From: Bacillota bacterium
GTDB lineage: Bacteria; Bacillota; Clostridia; Lachnospirales; Cellulosilyticaceae
NCBI GenBank assembly: GCA_023457875.1
Contig: JAEXBC010000321.1
Span: forward strand, 1 to 7,299
Direction: 5' to 3'
Length of the DNA stretch: 7,299 nucleotides
Shown here: one piece after another, positions 5,811 to 7,299 of the stretch
Numbering within the stretch: the first letter of the stretch is position 1
How the letters are laid out: the number at the start of each line of letters is the position of its first letter
Translations under genes and position numbers: made by a program
Notes under the pieces: model-generated
The model's input: the letters and a program-made list of their open reading frames with translations, nothing else
Databases searched by the model: none
What the model was told of the DNA's origin: nothing

Positions 5811-6281
5811 TTAGTTTTTGTAATTAGATTGAATGTACTCATCCATGGCTTGATTAACCAATTCATCTACCCGTATGTTCCCCTCTACATCGGCATGACC
5901 TTTTACTTTAATAAACTGAATATCACTGCACTCACTCACAAGTTTGTCCATCTGAAGCCAAAGCTCCTTGTTTTCTACCACTTCCTTCTTGGAATTAATC
6001 CATCCTTTCTTTTTCCAGTTATGAATCCAAGAGGTAATCCCATTAATACAATATGCCGAATCACTATGCACTCTAATGGGTAATGTTTTATTCTTAATTG
6101 CCTTTAGCGCCTCTATAATAGCAGTCATCTCCATTTGGTTATTAGTTGCGCCATACACAGCCCCCTTATCTTCTTTTTTGTGTTCGCCGTAACTTAGTGT
6201 GTAGGCCCAGGCAGAAATACAATCTTCTTTTCCATTACCTCTTGCCCCACCATCTGTATATACGATAATTTCTTTTGACAT
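5811..6281 (-). CDS. rnhA: Ribonuclease HI
   Basis: This 156-residue endonuclease cuts the RNA strand of RNA-DNA hybrids, for example at R-loops and Okazaki primers. The complete catalytic set is present: Asp10 in YTDGGARGNG, Glu51 in NQMEMTAIIEAL, Asp74 in HSDSAY, Asp139 in RVDELVNQA, and the assisting His129 in VKGHAD. The basic handle that binds the hybrid is visible at about 85-100 (WIHNWKKKGWINSKK), so this is the substrate-binding bacterial HI form. Length is that of the minimal single-domain enzyme, with no N-terminal hybrid-binding domain. ATG 6281 fits the family start (MSKEIIVYTDGG), yet its own ribosome binding site is weak (AAGAAG). The strong AAGGAG lies further up, in front of a short in-frame ORF that stops directly before this ATG. 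No clear terminator is visible after the gene. Confidence 0.96.
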   Translation of the reverse strand: MSKEIIVYTDGGARGNGKEDCISAWAYTLSYGEHKKEDKGAVYGATNNQMEMTAIIEALKAIKNKTLPIRVHSDSAYCINGITSWIHNWKKKGWINSKKEVVENKELWLQMDKLVSECSDIQFIKVKGHADVEGNIRVDELVNQAMDEYIQSNYKN

Positions 6282-6317
6282 CTACTTCTTGTACGATGCA
6301 TTTGTAGTGGAATGCAT
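6282..6317 (-). CDS. Possible 11-codon leader ORF upstream of rnhA
   Basis: ATG at 6317 reads MHSTTNASYKK and stops at TAG 6282-6284, whose last base is directly followed by the rnhA ATG in the same frame. AAGGAG (6325-6330 on the minus strand) lies seven bases before this ATG, better than any site before rnhA itself. This suggests translational coupling: ribosomes load at the strong site, read the leader and restart at rnhA. The alternative is that it is chance sequence, or the remnant of a longer N-terminus closed by an amber codon. An overlapping ATG at 6321 in another frame is only three bases from the ribosome binding site and is less likely. Confidence 0.35.
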   Translation of the reverse strand: MHSTTNASYKK

Positions 6318-6318
6318 C
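6295..6318 (-). repeat. 8-bp perfect inverted repeat in the rnhA leader
   Basis: GATGCATT (6295-6302) and AATGCATC (6311-6318) are exact reverse complements separated by eight bases. In the rnhA messenger this is a short hairpin that encloses the start codon of the leader ORF and lies between the strong ribosome binding site and the rnhA start. Because each arm contains ATGCAT, itself palindromic, it is equally a direct repeat spaced 16 bases apart, which would suit a protein-binding site. Confidence 0.6.
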
Positions 6319-6371
6319 CATACTCTCCTTCCTTTCAAATTGTTTACATAAATCATCACCACATATGCTTT

Positions 6372-6380
6372 ATAATACCA
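6372..6380 (-). promoter_or_regulatory. Extended -10 promoter of rnhA
   Basis: The minus strand reads TGGTATTAT, one mismatch from TATAAT with a TGn extension, about 90 bases before the rnhA start. No convincing -35 box is visible. It lies just after the terminator of the upstream gene, in the right place for a separate rnhA transcript. Confidence 0.4.
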
Positions 6381-6411
6381 TTGTACCTGTTTTTACATTT
6401 ATATTCCAATC

Positions 6412-6444
6412 AAAAAACCGCTAATCTCAACTGGGATTAGCGGT
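6412..6444 (-). terminator. Rho-independent terminator of the zinc-ribbon membrane protein gene
   Basis: Arms of 12 bases (6417-6428 and 6433-6444, core CCGCTAATC/GATTAGCGG) surround a four-base loop, with one mismatch near the loop. On the minus strand the stem is followed at once by a run of six T, and it begins 13 bases after the stop codon of the gene ending at 6458. This is a textbook intrinsic terminator in that direction. Confidence 0.88.
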
Positions 6445-6457
6445 ACAAACTTTTTAA

Positions 6458-7045
6458 TTAAGATTCAACTTTTTTTCCACAGCTAGGGCAGAAAAGCGCA
6501 TCTGAATTCATTTTTTGTCCACAGAATGCACAGGTTTTCTCCTCCTGTCTTGGAGGTGCCACCTTATCTACTACTTGTTGCTTAAATTGTTCTACAACTG
6601 TCTGTGGAATCTCCACATTGCTTACAAACATATCTGAGTCACTTGCTTGTTTCCCTGATACTTTTCTATTGATATCACTGGTATTCTTACAGATTACTAC
6701 AAGTATTAATAAGAATTCATAACCAAGTCTAACGCCAACATTCCCTATTATGATCATCCCAAGCCCTGCTCCAAAAGAACTAAACAAAATCACAAGTCCA
6801 CCTAAAGTTACATAACACGCCATAACAAGATAAACAATCTTTAAGATTGCCTCCAGTAATAGCTTTTTAAATGACAAGAAATCATATAGAAACCCTACAA
6901 ACCCTGTAAACTTCTTTTCATTTTTTGGTGATAAAAACGTAAAATATACTACAAGTGCTACGATAATTGAAAGAATAAAACATGCTGCCAATGCACCAGC
7001 GTTTCCATACCCACTATAACCATCTAAACCACCTAAATTATACAT
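6458..7045 (-). CDS. DUF4282-like membrane protein with C-terminal zinc ribbon
   Basis: A 195-residue protein of unknown function. A Gly/Tyr-rich N-terminus (YNLGGLDGYSGYGN) leads into a membrane helix at about 17-38. FLYDFLSFKKLLLEAILKIVY then precedes two more helices at about 67-88 and 93-119. This part recalls DUF4282, in which an 'FLDFsF-K-it-kiiKilY' segment precedes paired helices. A hydrophilic linker of about 50 residues follows, and the protein ends in a four-cysteine zinc ribbon (CAFC at 172-175 and CPSC at 186-189), presumably cytoplasmic. The frame is open to an ATG at 7087. I chose ATG 7045 because GGGGG lies seven bases upstream, whereas 7087 has no ribosome binding site. The gene has its own promoter and terminator and so appears monocistronic. 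Confidence 0.82.
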   Translation of the reverse strand: MYNLGGLDGYSGYGNAGALAACFILSIIVALVVYFTFLSPKNEKKFTGFVGFLYDFLSFKKLLLEAILKIVYLVMACYVTLGGLVILFSSFGAGLGMIIIGNVGVRLGYEFLLILVVICKNTSDINRKVSGKQASDSDMFVSNVEIPQTVVEQFKQQVVDKVAPPRQEEKTCAFCGQKMNSDALFCPSCGKKVES

Positions 7046-7095
7046 CTTTCTTCCCCCTAACATTTTTTTATTTATATGCTTATACATACTACTTT

Positions 7096-7124
7096 ATTGT
7101 ACCATTATATGAATATTTTATAAA
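7096..7124 (-). promoter_or_regulatory. Promoter of the zinc-ribbon membrane protein gene
   Basis: On the minus strand TTTATA (7119-7124) and TACAAT (7096-7101) are separated by 17 bases, with TGG directly before the -10 box. It lies about 50 bases before ATG 7045 and would place the alternative ATG 7087 about at the transcription start, which further favours the shorter protein. Confidence 0.5.
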
Positions 7125-7143
7125 CATTTATATTTTCATCTTT

Positions 7144-7299
7144 TCAATCCTTCTTCCTAATCACTGCCACCTTCAAATAATTACCTTCTGTAAAGGTTTC
7201 TATTGTCTTGAAATCTTGTGGCAAAAAATACTCCTCTAGAATCGTGTATCTACTTCCCATTTCATGGAAGGCAGTATCTATGAAGCTCTTAAACCTTTT
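7144..7299 (-). CDS. C-terminal end of an unrecognised protein (partial)
   Basis: An open frame enters from the right edge on the minus strand and ends at TGA 7144-7146, giving 51 residues. It contains FIDTAFHEMGSRYTILEEYF followed by LPQDFKTIETFTEGNYLKV and ends VAVIRKKD. The regular alternation and a final beta-strand ending in basic residues look like the end of a folded cytoplasmic enzyme; a methyltransferase-like C-terminus is one possibility, but I see no diagnostic motif. There is no terminator between its stop and the promoter of the next gene, so some read-through into 7045-6458 is possible. The rest of the gene lies outside the window. Confidence 0.6.
   Translation of the reverse strand, partial: KRFKSFIDTAFHEMGSRYTILEEYFLPQDFKTIETFTEGNYLKVAVIRKKD

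Noticed and set aside
5808..6083. Plus-strand open frame antisense to rnhA
   Set aside because: It mirrors the conserved RNase HI reading frame and has no ribosome binding site.
6982..7239. Plus-strand open frame at the right end
   Set aside because: The translation is an AT-driven mix of Tyr, Phe, Ile and His, and it is antisense to a real gene start, a promoter and the end of the right-edge gene.

Overview
The window is ordinary, AT-rich chromosomal DNA of the kind found in low-GC Firmicutes, most likely a clostridial or Lachnospiraceae-like anaerobe. The reasons are strong AGGAGG-type ribosome binding sites, TTGACA/TATAAT promoters, a full-length CCA-adding enzyme with an HD domain, a three-gene polar amino-acid ABC operon headed by a lipoprotein, and small DUF4342, DUF4261 and DUF4282-like proteins. 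The genus cannot be fixed from the sequence alone. There is no transposase, integrase, CRISPR array, tRNA, rRNA or phage gene. I do not see a complete undescribed system; the most interesting signals are regulatory.

Layout from left to right. The 3' end of a plus-strand gene (1-180, DUF4340-like C-terminus) converges on the minus-strand cca gene (204-1568). The gap between cca and the next operon (1569-1816) holds the cca promoter and a hairpin terminator for that operon. The minus-strand operon runs from a lipoprotein binding protein (3238-4026) to a permease (2517-3191, GTG start) to an ATPase (1817-2506). It is headed by a near-consensus promoter whose -10 box lies inside a perfect 14-bp palindrome, a likely operator. 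The divergent intergenic region continues with an 11-bp phased series of similar pyrimidine/A-rich units. It ends at a plus-strand gene for a small membrane protein with a UBA-like DUF4342 N-terminus (4276-4752), which has two well-placed candidate starts.

A long hairpin (4788-4826) separates this gene from a convergent minus-strand DUF4261-like gene (4899-5699). Further right, all on the minus strand, are RNase HI (5811-6281), preceded by an 11-codon in-frame leader ORF and a hairpin; then a three-TM protein with a C-terminal zinc ribbon (6458-7045), closed by a canonical terminator; and the C-terminal end of an unrecognised gene (7144-7299).

The only functional unit whose genes clearly work together is the ABC transporter. 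The rest are single genes, housekeeping (cca, rnhA) or of unknown function, most with their own promoters. Every stretch without a gene is shorter than 300 bases, and its contents are listed as separate entries.
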